Below the pieces are notes generated by a model. It saw nothing but the letters and a program-made list of their open reading frames with translations. It was not told the origin of the DNA and did no database searches. The translations under genes and the position numbers were made by a program. This document shows, one piece after another, positions 12,859-23,351 of a stretch of DNA of 64,000 nt (positions are counted from its first letter, which is position 1; each line of letters begins with the position of its first letter). The DNA is from Nipponacmea schrenckii. Taxonomy: Eukaryota > Mollusca > Gastropoda > Lottiidae. The stretch spans positions 20,286,454 to 20,350,453 of the forward strand of contig CM060201.1 in NCBI GenBank assembly GCA_030562195.1, written 5' to 3'.

Positions 12859-14060
12859 CTGAAACATAGATAGAAATATACTAGATCTAAACATCTTAGA
12901 CTAAGGAAGAGGTCTTAATATCAAGCCTGGTAGCTATGGAGTGGGAAAGGGGGCAATACCGCCGTGGAAAAAGGGATTGCCCTCAAGAAAAGAAATTGAA
13001 CATTTGACAACTGACCAGTTTTTTACTTCAACTAAGGCCATAGCTGGAATAGCCTACCCCATTGGGCCAAGCTGTCGATCTTGTCTGCCATCTTGGAAAC
13101 TCGAACCCGAACTTAAAATAAAACAAACAAACCTGCCTGAACCTTTCTTCTGTGACATCTGTACACATTTTTATCCCAGGTATGTTTCAGGTATAGATTG
13201 TTGGCCGGGGTGATCGGTTGATACGCACGATACATCGCGAAAAATCAGTCAAAAAATCCAGAAAACCGTCCGAAGAAGCCTACGCCGCCATTGACGTTAT
13301 GTCATCGCCTTGACGTCAAACCATACAAAAAATGACGTTGACGTCGTTGCCCTTACGGTTGGCCATTTTTCATTTTCTACCCCAAGGCAATGGCGTTTCT
13401 AAGATCTCACATCACTTTATAATACAAAATTTAGACAAATTTCATTTTTCAGTTTTTAGAAAAACATAGTTTATATATTTACTGATAAAATGAACTGATC
13501 CTTGGGTAACTGACCTAACAGACAGGCCTAGAAATTTTCTAACGCCCTGTATATTTCTGTCTACGACTTTCGTACAAGCTGTAAGCAAGGATGGGCTGAA
13601 TAATACAGGAAATATACAGCCCTTTAAGCAACCACTCTGAGTAGGCGAGCAATTTTTAGCATTTTTCTAGAGTTTACTTGATACACATTTCAATGCGTGT
13701 ATCATTAGGGCGTTTTCGACTTGAAGGGGGGGGGGGGGTAGGCTGGTGTTGATCACAAAAGGGCTACTTTAATAAACCAATTGACGTCAATTGTCTGGAA
13801 ATGTCTAATTAATCCAATACAAGATACACACCGTTATATAATTACCCCCGAGTCAATATAACTGGATTATTTAATACATGGATTATAGATTTGATTATGA
13901 TACAAATACTTTTAACATACCGGACGATATGGGTTATAGTAAGGTCGGTATTGCAGGTTCTTTTTCCAAAACCCTGCAATTGAACTTCCAGCGACCGTAT
14001 GATTGATTGGAACCATGTAGTCAAGGCTTTGGAAACTAAGGGAATGCAATCCGAGACTAG
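12859..14060. other. Region between CFAP97-domain gene and tektin A
   Basis: About 1.2 kb that should contain the missing 5' exon of the CFAP97-domain gene and shared upstream sequence. No coding exon could be fixed. A 13-base G run lies at 13726-13738. A 90-codon plus-strand frame at 12941-13213 has no recognisable domain. Confidence 0.4.
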
Positions 14061-14195
14061 AGAGTATAAAACAGAAACACAAGTTGTTAAAATCAGTCGA
14101 CGTCTTGATTCAGTCAACTAACCAACTAGAGAAGAGAAAATTGGACAGTTTTTAACTTGTTTTGTATCAGAAGGAATAAGTTCAGTTCTATACAA
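14000..14195 (+). promoter_or_regulatory. Tektin A promoter and non-coding leader exon
   Basis: TATAAAAC begins at 14065. A leader of about 100 bases, with the TCAGTCGACGTCTTGATTC motif, ends at donor caa|gtaag (14196). The same block is nearly identical upstream of copies B, C and D. About 55 bases upstream of the TATA (AAACTAAGGGAATGCAATCC) are shared with B and D but not with C. Confidence 0.8.
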
Positions 14196-14627
14196 GTAAG
14201 TTTAAGCTTTGGTCTTTTAAAATTATTCATATCTCCAAAAGACGTAGGCCTACTGTAGGCCTACTTATTTCTTTAGACGTTGTTTCGCTATGCTTTATCC
14301 TCTTGCAGTGAACCATAGTTAACATTAAAAGACTGGTTCCTCACTGCACACTGATTTTATCATAGCATTGGTTTCGAGTATTGGGCATTTAACAGAACGA
14401 AACACAATTACTGGTTCACAAACTATCCTAGCCTTACTGGTTACAGGTTTGGATTTCTTTAAGCATGGTCCACATCCGGTTACAGGTTTGGATTTCTTTA
14501 AGCATGGTGTTCAAAAAACTTGCTTTATCGCTTGAAGAATGTTTCCCTTGTCTCAGATGTAATCGTTTAAAGTTGAATTGTTTTAATATGACCTTAAACC
14601 TTGTTTTTTTTTTAATTATTTTTAGAA

Positions 14628-17600
14628 ATGGCATTCTCCGACATAGCAAGAACTCCCAGAACTCCCATGAGTCCAATGATGTCGAAGGTTCTACCTTACG
14701 TCAGTAACAAGACATCAAGCCGCCATCTTGGTCGATCTCTAGATATGGGTCATGCTAAAGCTTATTATAATCCTGCTAAGTAAGTTAGATATGATTAGTG
14801 AATTATTAATAAGTTTAATTGATTAATTAGAGGTTTATCATTTCTTCTGTTGAGTGATTGAAGGGATCCAGCCGTCATGCTGCCTTGACGTTAATAAGAC
14901 ATTATCAAAACCCGTATTCGAGATACGATGATATACGCATTATAACAATTATATTTTAGCGCTCTGTATCGCTTCTCAATGTCAATAGGGTTCGACAACA
15001 AGCTGTTCATACATTTAAATACCAGTATGACAACTCTAGTATCAGGCTTCCTTGCTTCATTTACTCTAGTTCTGGTGCCGAATCTTAATTCCACCAACAA
15101 CTGAACTTGTTGGTTTAAATACCCGTAACACCACAAGGGTATCCTACGAATATTATATTATAATATCTACCTGGTTTATATTGTAGCAAATCGGTACAAA
15201 ATTTTAATACCAATTCTGTTTTCATTGTTTCAGTAAATCTGTATATAACAGATATTCAGTTGGTGACTGGGGCCAGTCTAACAATACTCATTTTAATCTC
15301 TCGTCTAAAGAAAGATCGTATGGAGAACGATTGAGAGCTGACGCCTGGAGAGCTATTCAGGAGACTGATTCTAGAACTAGAAATCGACAGAATGAAGTCA
15401 CCAAACGATTGGGTAGGTTTTCGGAGACTTCTAACGTCGTCTCGGACATTCAGAAACTTTTATATAAAGATCAAACAAGTCCATCATCGACATCGATGAT
15501 GCCCGAGATACAAATAAAACGTAATGACTTTTAAATCTGGAATAAAACAGGTTCTTTTACCAGTTTGATCCAAACTCCGGACAAACTGAACAAATTAAAT
15601 TACTGATATAATTATTGAATTCTTGGTTTGCAGGTGAACGAGTGACAGACATCGCTTTCTGGAAGAGTGAATTAAACACAGAAATCAACCAAATGGCCAC
15701 TGAGATAGAAAATCTAAAAGAATATCGCCGAGTTTTAGAGAAAGCATTAGGTGATACAGCCAACCCTTTACATGTAGCTGAAGAATGCTTGATGCATCGT
15801 GAAAAACGACGAGGTATTGATTTGGTGAATGATGACGTAGAGAAATCTCTCATTAAGGTAATTAATTATTTATTTATAATTAGGTCGGATGAGAAGGGCT
15901 GTAGTGCTGCAGGAATCTGGTACCGAAAGATTGAATCTGCCTCAACAAGGAATTTGTTGCATGATGCTATCGGAGCTGTTCAATCATACAATCTGACTTC
16001 ATATTCGCATTTCAATAGCCTGATTTGAAGACATTGCCTAATATAGTTTCTACATCTAGTACTATTCTGCCTGCCATCTTCATGTGGGTTTGGCCAAGAG
16101 TTGAAGAAACTTATTGAAATCGTACAATAAGTTTAAATTATTGTTGTATTTTATCTGACAGGAAGTACAGTTAATTAAACATTGTCAAGGAAAGATGAAA
16201 CGTGTTTTAGATAAAGCTATGGCTCAACTCAAGTAAGTTTATAAATACGATATATATTATAACTCTATACATGATAACGAGTTGCTGCTCTGTTTCTTAT
16301 CATCCACTCTTTTAGTATTGACTCCACTCTGGTCGAAAGACATACCAAGTCTTTAGGCTCAATTAAACAGTACTGTATCTACAATAGATATACTGGGTGT
16401 CTACGTTTAAATAAAACCTTCAAAGCTATATCATAATCCACAACAAAACACATTAATTATAAATTGTCCAATATTGTTTGTGTTTTTAGAGTAGATCGAG
16501 CGGCCCAACATGCTCTAGAAGTCGACTGTAAAGATAAACATCATGCTCAACATCTTGATGACAGAATGCAACAATTAAAAAATTCTTCAGCTGGAATCGG
16601 ATATTTCCCCAGTATTGAAAATGTTGATAATACGTAAGTTAAATTTATATCCTTTTTCGCCCATTTTTATTCTATACAGATAGCTGAAATTTATCAGTTC
16701 TATCAGCTGGTAAAGTAAATATTTAGATGACTATACAGATAGCTGAAATAGAGCTCTATCAGCTGGTAAAGTAAATATTAAGATGTCTCTACAGATAGCT
16801 GAAATTGAGTTCTATCAGCTGGTAAAGTAAATATTTAGATGACTATACAGATAGCTGTAATAGAGCTCTATCAGCTGGTAAAGTAAATATTTAGATGACT
16901 ATACAGATAGCTGTAATAGAGCTCTATCAGCTGGTAAAGTAAATGTTTAGATGACTATATAGATAGCTGAAATTGAAAGTTTACAAGTAACGCATCAGGT
17001 CTGTTCTACTTTCATAGAATCACCATCCCTGAATCGTGGGCGAGATATACTCAAGAGAACGTGATCAGATCTCAGAAAGAAAGAGCAGCTTCAGAAAAAC
17101 TTCGAGGTGAAATAGATAGCTGTATGAGGTCCTGTGCCAATGAAATGTGGAGTATATTTAACGCTGTGAATAATAACTTCAATATGAGAATCCACGATAC
17201 TTCAGACGCTAGAAATAAACTCCAGGCTCATCTACAAAGGGTAAGTTAACAGTATAGGGGGGTGGGAATCACTTCTGTGGTGGAACCAGTAAACTGAAAC
17301 TGGCAGTATAATTACGGGACAGCTGTAAGGTTGAAAAGTCAATTATTATGCCTTAGTCATTTCTGTTCAGTTAGTCATTCAAATCATAAACTCTCAATTA
17401 CCGGTATATTTTTATTATTTCAGACGATGCAAGAAATCTTCGACATGGAAAGAAATATTCATCTGTTAAGAAAAGCCATTCAAGATAAAGAAAATCCAAT
17501 GAAAGTGGCTCAAACTCGACTTGATGAAAGAACAAGAAGAATCCATGTTGAAGTCTGTCACGATCCTGTTATGAAAACGTAAGTTGTGGATTGTTGATAG

Positions 17601-18112
17601 ATCTTGCATTGAAACCCCTCGAGGGTTGAAAATGGTGCGCACTATATTAGCAATTATTCAGTATATCTATTTAGAATTAATCCTCAGAGTTTGCACGTAA
17701 TAACCAACTTCTCAACCACTGGGGCTTGTATGGACATGGTTTGTGGTTTGGGATAGGGGAGTTTTGTTTCGGAAATATGTCTTACCAGATAAACATAGGA
17801 GACGAAGCACCAACTATAGTAAGATCACCGCTACCCTCTTCTCTTCATCTACCCTCATACCAAACTGTTGTTTATTTCAGATTAAAACATGAAGTCAACG
17901 ATATCCGAGAATCTATCTCTATTTTAAAGAAGAGCCTCCGGGAATCAGAATTAAGTTTGGCCAGGTTGATGAAAACCAAAGCTGTTCTAGAAAATGATAT
18001 CGGAGTGAAGGAGAACTCGCTGAAATTAGATTCTCAGCTTTGTATGGGAATGAGAAAAGGTTTCCCCATGGATCCTAAAGTTGGTCCAATCTTCCAGATG
18101 CCGACATGTTAA
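14628..18112 (+). CDS. Tektin-3-like protein, copy A (intact)
   Basis: Eight coding exons join in frame: 14628-14779, 15234-15412, 15634-15857, 16162-16232, 16490-16633, 17018-17240, 17424-17578 and 17881-18112 (TAA), giving 459 residues, about the usual tektin length. Tektins form coiled-coil filaments inside axonemal doublet microtubules. The chain has VTDIAFWKSELN, CLMHREKRRGIDLV, PESWARYT, LRGEIDSCM and CMGMRKGFPMDP, matching tektin-3 best. The tektin signature RPNVELCRD is altered to RIHVEVCHD (residues 370-378). The start codon is the first ATG after the leader-intron acceptor. Intron 5 carries a 56-bp minisatellite. It faces the CFAP97-domain gene. This is the best candidate for a fully functional member together with E. 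Confidence 0.93.
16675..16975 (+). repeat. Minisatellite in tektin A intron 5, 56-bp unit, about 5 copies
   Basis: The unit contains CTATCAGCTGGTAAAGTAAA, TTTAGATGACTATACAG and ATAGCTGAAAT. A single diverged unit occurs at about 45,685-45,735. The matching introns of copies B, C and D lack it. Confidence 0.88.
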
Positions 18113-18514
18113 CTTTCAACTTTTATTATTCAATATTTTATTTTCGTACAAATTTTATTTCCACATCTGTGTGTAAATCTGAGCTGAGATTGCCCTAGAA
18201 GCTCTTGAAGCATGTGGACTTTCGTCAGATCAAAATTTTGTTTCGTTTTTTATATGAAATTTTGGTTGAGATTTTTTGGAACTATAATTTAGATTTTTAA
18301 TTGTAAAAGAATGATACTTGTTTTTCTATGACATATTTATCTCTAATTTAATTAAATATATTTCTATATTATAAGTTATATTTTATTTCTGTCTCATTGT
18401 AAAAACACCACAAGAAAAACAACGGTCTAGAGCTCTAGTCAAACATGACTGGTAAATACAGTTAAATCAACAGCCTAGAGCTCTAGTCAAACATGACTGG
18501 TAAATACAGTCAAA
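18113..18514. other. Tektin A 3' UTR and short tandem repeat
   Basis: AT-rich 3' flank of tektin A. From about 18424 a roughly 49-base unit (TAGAGCTCTAGTCAAACATG and GGTAAATACAG) repeats two and a half times. It runs into the 3' end of the zinc-finger gene on the other strand. Confidence 0.7.
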
Positions 18515-20068
18515 TCAACAGTCTAGAGCTCTAGTCAGACATGAATGGTTTTTTTTCCAATTCACAGACACAATATCTGGTTGTTGAGCTACATGTATCT
18601 GCATATGTATTTTAAGATGACTGGATTCAGAAAATGACTTACTACAAACACCACAATTAAAGGGTTTGTCTCCTGTGTGTAATCTCATGTGTTTGTTTAG
18701 ATTACTACTTTGTGAGAAATATTTACTACAAACATCACATTTAAAAGGTTTCTCTCCAGTATGTGTTCTTAAATGTTTATCTAGTTCACTAACACAATAG
18801 CATTCTTTCTGACATAAATAACATTTAAATACAGGAATTGAAGGATTGTGAGTCTTTAAATGTTTCCTTAAGACTTGTAAATTTTTAAATGATTTACTAC
18901 AAACATCACATGAAAAGGCTTTATCAACTGTACTATGTGAATTTATATGATCTTTAAGAAGTTTGGAATGAGTAAAAGATTTACCACAAACACCACAACC
19001 ATAGACTCTCTGTTTAGAATGAGTTACAGCATGAAGATGTATGAGAGAAGTTAAAGTAAAAGACTTCTCACAAACATCATTATCCTGTGTCTTAATGGCC
19101 TTTATATAACTACGATGAATTTTCAAATGCCTTTTTAAATTTCTTAACTGAGAAAATTGTCTACTACAAACATCACATATAAAAGGTTTTTCTCCGGTAT
19201 GTGTTTGTATATGTCTATTAAAGTTACCAGACTGGGTAAAAGTTCTCCTACAAACATCACATTTATATGGTTTCTGTCCTGTATGTGTTCGCATGTGTTT
19301 ACTCAGTTCACTTGTCCACGAGAAAAGTTTTGGACATAATTCACAGTGGTAGAAGTTTTTATCAGAATGATATTTTGTATGCTCTTTTAATCTGATAAGA
19401 TTAGTAAATGATTCACCACAAACATCACAATTATGAACTGGTTTTCCTTTCCCAGTATGTGTAGCAATATGTTTCTTTAAATCACTAGTCCTGGCAAATG
19501 GTTTTCCACAAACATCACAAATATAAGGTTTCTCTCCTGTGTGAATCATCATATGAACTTTGATGTCACTGGCCCAAGTAAAAGATCTACCACAGATATC
19601 ACAACTATAAGCTTTCTCTCCAGTATGTATTAACATGTGACTCTGTAGCCTAGAAGCAGCTGATAATAATTTACCACAAACACCACAAGGAAATCGCTTC
19701 TCTCCATTAGTGGCATGAGTTTTTCTATGATCCTTCATTGCACCTGATCGTTTATAAGACTTACCACAGATATCACATTTGAATGGTTTCTCTCCAGAAT
19801 GAGACATCAAGTGGTTCTGTAAATGACTGCTCTGTATAAATGATCTACCACAAACATCACATCTAAATGGTTTCTCCCCAGTATGTTTCCTTTTATGAAT
19901 TTTTAATGAACTTGGCTTAGTAAAATACTTACTACAGACATCACATTGATGTTTTAATGGTGAGTGTTTATCTGGTAATTTAGGAACTACTATAACAGGC
20001 AGTGTTTGATTAGAATGGTTGATCTTGTTATTCTGTTGTCTGATTTCGTTTTGATTCATTATCTTCAC
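18515..20068 (-). CDS. C2H2 zinc-finger protein, 15 intact fingers plus one degenerate
   Basis: One uninterrupted 517-codon exon. After about 40 residues without fingers come sixteen C2H2 units, mostly with TGEKP-type linkers, so it is expected to bind DNA in the nucleus. Finger 11 (VCEKSFTLTSLIHLH) has lost its first cysteine, replaced by asparagine, and follows an unusual spacer after finger 10. The first ATG is used; a second lies three codons later. A 5' UTR acceptor (CTATAG|GTGA) is seen at about 20084, so a leader exon lies further upstream. No KRAB, BTB or ZAD domain is visible. The last eleven residues and the stop come from a tandem repeat that continues beyond the gene. It is divergent from the finger gene at 21.9 kb. 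Confidence 0.93.
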   Translation of the reverse strand: MKIMNQNEIRQQNNKINHSNQTLPVIVVPKLPDKHSPLKHQCDVCSKYFTKPSSLKIHKRKHTGEKPFRCDVCGRSFIQSSHLQNHLMSHSGEKPFKCDICGKSYKRSGAMKDHRKTHATNGEKRFPCGVCGKLLSAASRLQSHMLIHTGEKAYSCDICGRSFTWASDIKVHMMIHTGEKPYICDVCGKPFARTSDLKKHIATHTGKGKPVHNCDVCGESFTNLIRLKEHTKYHSDKNFYHCELCPKLFSWTSELSKHMRTHTGQKPYKCDVCRRTFTQSGNFNRHIQTHTGEKPFICDVCSRQFSQLRNLKRHLKIHRSYIKAIKTQDNDVCEKSFTLTSLIHLHAVTHSKQRVYGCGVCGKSFTHSKLLKDHINSHSTVDKAFSCDVCSKSFKNLQVLRKHLKTHNPSIPVFKCYLCQKECYCVSELDKHLRTHTGEKPFKCDVCSKYFSQSSNLNKHMRLHTGDKPFNCGVCSKSFSESSHLKIHMQIHVAQQPDIVSVNWKKNHSCLTRALDC

Positions 20069-20117
20069 TGGAATCTTAAATCACCTATAAAAAAGTTATG
20101 TTAAGATGTTTAAGTTG

Positions 20118-20385
20118 CAAGATTCCCTCGTAAGACTTTATTTAACTCAGTTAACATACATAGCCTACAGGTCCCAAACCACCCTGACAGCAGTTGGTGA
20201 GGTAGGTATGCCAGCCTCATATAGACTTTAATCTAACTCAGTCAACATACATCATAGCCTACTTCCTACGGTTGGCTAGGCTAGGACTCAAACCACCCTG
20301 ACAGCAGTTGGTGAGGTAGGTATGCCAGCCTCATATAGACTTTAATCTAACTCAATCAACATACATCATAGCCTACTTCCTACTA
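20118..20385. repeat. Tandem duplication, about 119-bp unit, 2.3 copies
   Basis: The unit contains AACCACCCTGACAGCAGTTG, GGTATGCCAGCCTCATATAG and CATACATCATAGCC. The first copy is partial. Confidence 0.8.
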
Positions 20386-20798
20386 TTGGACAGCAGTTGG
20401 TGAGGGCTCTATTCCAGTATCTGATAACCATTTTGGCTGTTGCCGATTTGTAAATTGTTTTGTCAAGATGTCTATCAGAGACAGATGTTTCGGACTACCC
20501 CTCATACCAGTGTCTCAAATTTCCTCGCAATCGGACCATTTTTTAAGTCGATTTTTTTGTTTCGTACAAATGAAGTAGCGCCATTCTCAAATCTGAAGAC
20601 GAGGTCGAGGGGGGACAGTCGCCAGTCACGGGCCAACAGGAGCATTATCTTTACTGATCAAACCAGGTTAGATACGTTTAACTTTTATGTTTTCAATATA
20701 TGTGGCGAGATATAGACTAAAAACAAACTTACATTTATCAAAATTCAAAACGTTTTTTTGTTGTTGTTTTTAAATTATTTAAAGCCCATTACGAGTAT

Positions 20799-21002
20799 GA
20801 ATGAACGAGTCGTTTCGTACTAGATTAGTCTGTTCGTTAGAACACAAAACTAGATACTGTGGTGTTCAATAAGCGAGACATACAAAATACGATAGTTCTT
20901 TTCTTTGTAAATTATAAACCAACGATAATCAAAAATCTATATGTCAAAGTTGACAACATATCATAACTTTTGTTGTTGACGAAACGACTCGTTCAATCAT
21001 TC
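20799..21002. repeat. Inverted repeat, possible small MITE
   Basis: GAATGAACGAGTCGTTTCGT at 20799-20818 is repeated in reverse complement at 20979-21002, interrupted only by a four-base insertion, with about 160 AT-rich bases between. No clear target-site duplication was identified. Confidence 0.6.
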
Positions 21003-21398
21003 CCGTACATTTTCTTTGTCTTCAGTCACCGACCGGAATCAGCACAAAGAGAAGTCGATAAATTACCATCAAAACAAGAAATCAGACGATTTGGATAATG
21101 GCTTATGTAGAAAAAGAAGAGGGCATGATTTTGCCTCGTACGTGAGAGCCAACAGATTGAGGCCCTACCGTTTCATCCCCCGAATTTGAAGACTTCGCCT
21201 TCTCGCGTTTTTGACTTCTTCATCGTGTTGTATTTTATATAGTCATATTTTATCTAGTAGGCTACTCGTCCATTAGAAATATTAACTACATTATTTCTGA
21301 CATGTTTTTTGAAACCGAACTTTTATTAAGTGATTGTTGATGTTTTGTGATTAAAGACAGACGGCTGAACGAAAAAAAGGTAACTGTTTTATACTTTA

Positions 21399-21494
21399 AA
21401 CTTTATCATACTTTTAACTTTATCATACTTTTAACTTTATCATACTTTTAACTTTATCATACTTTTAACTTTATCATACTTTTAACTTTATCAT
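21399..21494. repeat. Minisatellite, 17-bp unit, about 5.5 copies
   Basis: Exact repeats of TTTATCATACTTTTAAC inside the probable leader intron of the plus-strand zinc-finger gene. Confidence 0.9.
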
Positions 21495-21897
21495 TAATTA
21501 ACACTAAATATTAAATAGACACTGTCAATCATCTAAGATGATCTAAGATGATCTTAGAGAATCATTGATTTGAACTTAGCAGAAAGATCTTTTCGACTAC
21601 ATTAATTTTATGGCCTTCTTCAACAAACAAAAGTGTGTGATTAGCTTAAAGTATTCAAAATTAACATGTTGTTTTAATTTAATTGTAGAAGTACCTGAAC
21701 TCTCTCAGTTAGAAAAGGAAAGTATTCAGGGAAGTGTTCAGTGTCTTCAATAGAGAGAAAGAAATAACCAATTTGTTGCAAGGGAGATAATAGCTAAGAT
21801 CCTAGAATCCTGTCTCCAAGCTGGACTTAGATCAAACTTCTTCCATAGATTATAAGCTGTATCTATTTACAGCTAGTTAACTGATTTTCTGTTCAAT

Positions 21898-22860
21898 ATG
21901 AAGTCAACAGCACGGCATAGAAAACGTTCTAACTGTGATGTTTGTGGTAAATCATTTGCCCAGAGTAATAATCTTAAAATTCACATGTTTACTCATACTG
22001 GAGAAAAACCTTTTAAATGTGATCATTGTGAAATGGCATTTACCACTAACAGTAAACTTAAAGTGCATATACGAGTACATACTGGAGAAAAACCATATAA
22101 ATGTGATGTTTGCAGTAAATCATTTGTGTATATTAGTAGTTATAAAGATCATTCAGTAAAAATTCATGGTATTTATAGAGAAAAGCCTGAAAACTTGACA
22201 AAATGTGAAATTTGTAATAATAATGTATCAGTTAATGATTACCAGCAACATATTATAACTGTTCATACTGTAGAAAGACCCTTCAGTTGTGGTGTTTGTG
22301 GTAAAACTTTCACTCTACAGGAATACCTAAGGAAACATGTGGTATTACATACAGCTGATAAACCTTATACTTGTGGAGTTTGTAGTAAAAAATTTCTTAA
22401 ATTTGCAGGGCTTAAAAGTCATATGAAAATACATACTGGAGAGAAACCCTATTCGTGTGGTAATTGTAATAAGTCTTTCATTCAAGTGGGACAGTTAAAA
22501 TTTCATATGATGCTTCATTCTGGAGAGAAACCGTTTAAATGTGAATTTTGTGATAAAACTTTTACTAGAAAAACTCATGCTGTGGCACACGAATCAACTC
22601 ATACTGGTGATAAGCCACATAAATGTGATATTTGTAATAAATCATTTACTCATATTTGTGAGTTGAAAAATCACTTGCGAGTCCATACTGGAGAGAAGCC
22701 TTTTACTTGTGATGTTTGTTTCAAAGCTTTCGCATATTCTTCTAGCTTTAAAAGACATTTACAAATCCATTCTATGGACAAACCATTTTGTTGTGGTGTT
22801 TGTGGTAGATCGTTTATTCTGTTATCTTATTTAACTAGACATATTAAAATACATTTGTAA
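21898..22860 (+). CDS. C2H2 zinc-finger protein with 11 fingers
   Basis: A single coding exon of 320 codons. Eleven C2H2 fingers begin almost at residue 13 and run to the last residue, so there is no separate effector domain. Most linkers are TGEKP-like. Finger 3 has a His-x4-His spacing, and finger 4 (CEICNNNVSVNDYQQH) follows a longer, non-canonical linker, which probably splits the array into two DNA-binding blocks. The protein is likely a nuclear DNA-binding factor. The ATG is in the exon that begins at 21689, after a probable leader intron. The gene is divergent from the 16-finger gene, with a similar finger style, so the two may descend from an inverted duplication. Its 3' UTR is part of the palindrome flank. 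Confidence 0.92.
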   Translation: MKSTARHRKRSNCDVCGKSFAQSNNLKIHMFTHTGEKPFKCDHCEMAFTTNSKLKVHIRVHTGEKPYKCDVCSKSFVYISSYKDHSVKIHGIYREKPENLTKCEICNNNVSVNDYQQHIITVHTVERPFSCGVCGKTFTLQEYLRKHVVLHTADKPYTCGVCSKKFLKFAGLKSHMKIHTGEKPYSCGNCNKSFIQVGQLKFHMMLHSGEKPFKCEFCDKTFTRKTHAVAHESTHTGDKPHKCDICNKSFTHICELKNHLRVHTGEKPFTCDVCFKAFAYSSSFKRHLQIHSMDKPFCCGVCGRSFILLSYLTRHIKIHL

Positions 22861-22922
22861 ATGTTGGTGCTATTTATTTATTAAGCTAGCTATATACATG
22901 TATAACTCTAGTTTGTTCTAGG

Positions 22923-23081
22923 GTGGTGAATGGCTCAGTGGTTAGCGAGTTGGACTGTCGTCTGCTAGGCGACTAGGTGCCGTGGGTTCGAATCCCGATC
23001 GGTGCGAGGAAATAAAAATTAGGTCTGATTCCTAGGCCCGTGCTTTCCCGGAACTACGAGATAGTAGTTTCCACCCCTCTA
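22923..23081 (+). mobile_element. tRNA-derived SINE with 16-bp target-site duplication
   Basis: A box-A-like TGGCTCAGTGGTTAGCGAG and a box-B GGTTCGAATCC lie within the first 75 bases. The tRNA arms do not pair as in a functional tRNA. The insert is flanked by perfect 16-base direct repeats beginning TCTAGTTTGTTC (22907-22922 and 23082-23097). The opposite palindrome arm at about 31.11 kb keeps the uninterrupted site. Confidence 0.85.
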
Positions 23082-23351
23082 TCTAGTTTGTTCTAGGTTA
23101 GCTTTAAAACATGTCAAGCTATAACAAACTGTGTCTAATACTTATTGGACCATATACCATAATACCATAAGTCAACCATGAGGTATAATGTATACAATTC
23201 TATCAATAAAAACTGATATATCTAATTTCAATTTAAACAGAAAATTTCAAATAAAAAACGAAATGAAATTTTGATCTGAGGACAACCTGAAGCAATACAG
23301 ACCAACAGGAAACTAAGATGGTACGAAAATAAAATATTCAATAAATATAAA

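Larger units (their letters stand above)
20069..21897. promoter_or_regulatory. Shared upstream region of two divergent zinc-finger genes
   Basis: About 1.8 kb between two opposed start codons. It holds a roughly 119-base tandem duplication (20.12-20.38 kb), a hairpin-type inverted repeat (20,799-21,002), a 17-base minisatellite and a probable leader intron of the plus-strand gene: donor agg|taactg with GT at 21380 and acceptor TTGTAG ending 21688. No TATA box was fixed. Confidence 0.55.

Noticed and set aside
12941..13213. 90-codon plus-strand frame as a gene
   Set aside because: No domain, no splice context; it lies where upstream sequence of two divergent genes is expected.
15557..15853. 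98-codon minus-strand frame, repeated near 25.4 and 28.5 kb
   Set aside because: It is the antisense shadow of tektin exon 3, and the plus-sense exon has matching splice sites and family similarity.
22923..23010. Functional tRNA gene
   Set aside because: Box A and box B are present, but the acceptor and other stems do not pair. Flanking target duplications show a SINE.
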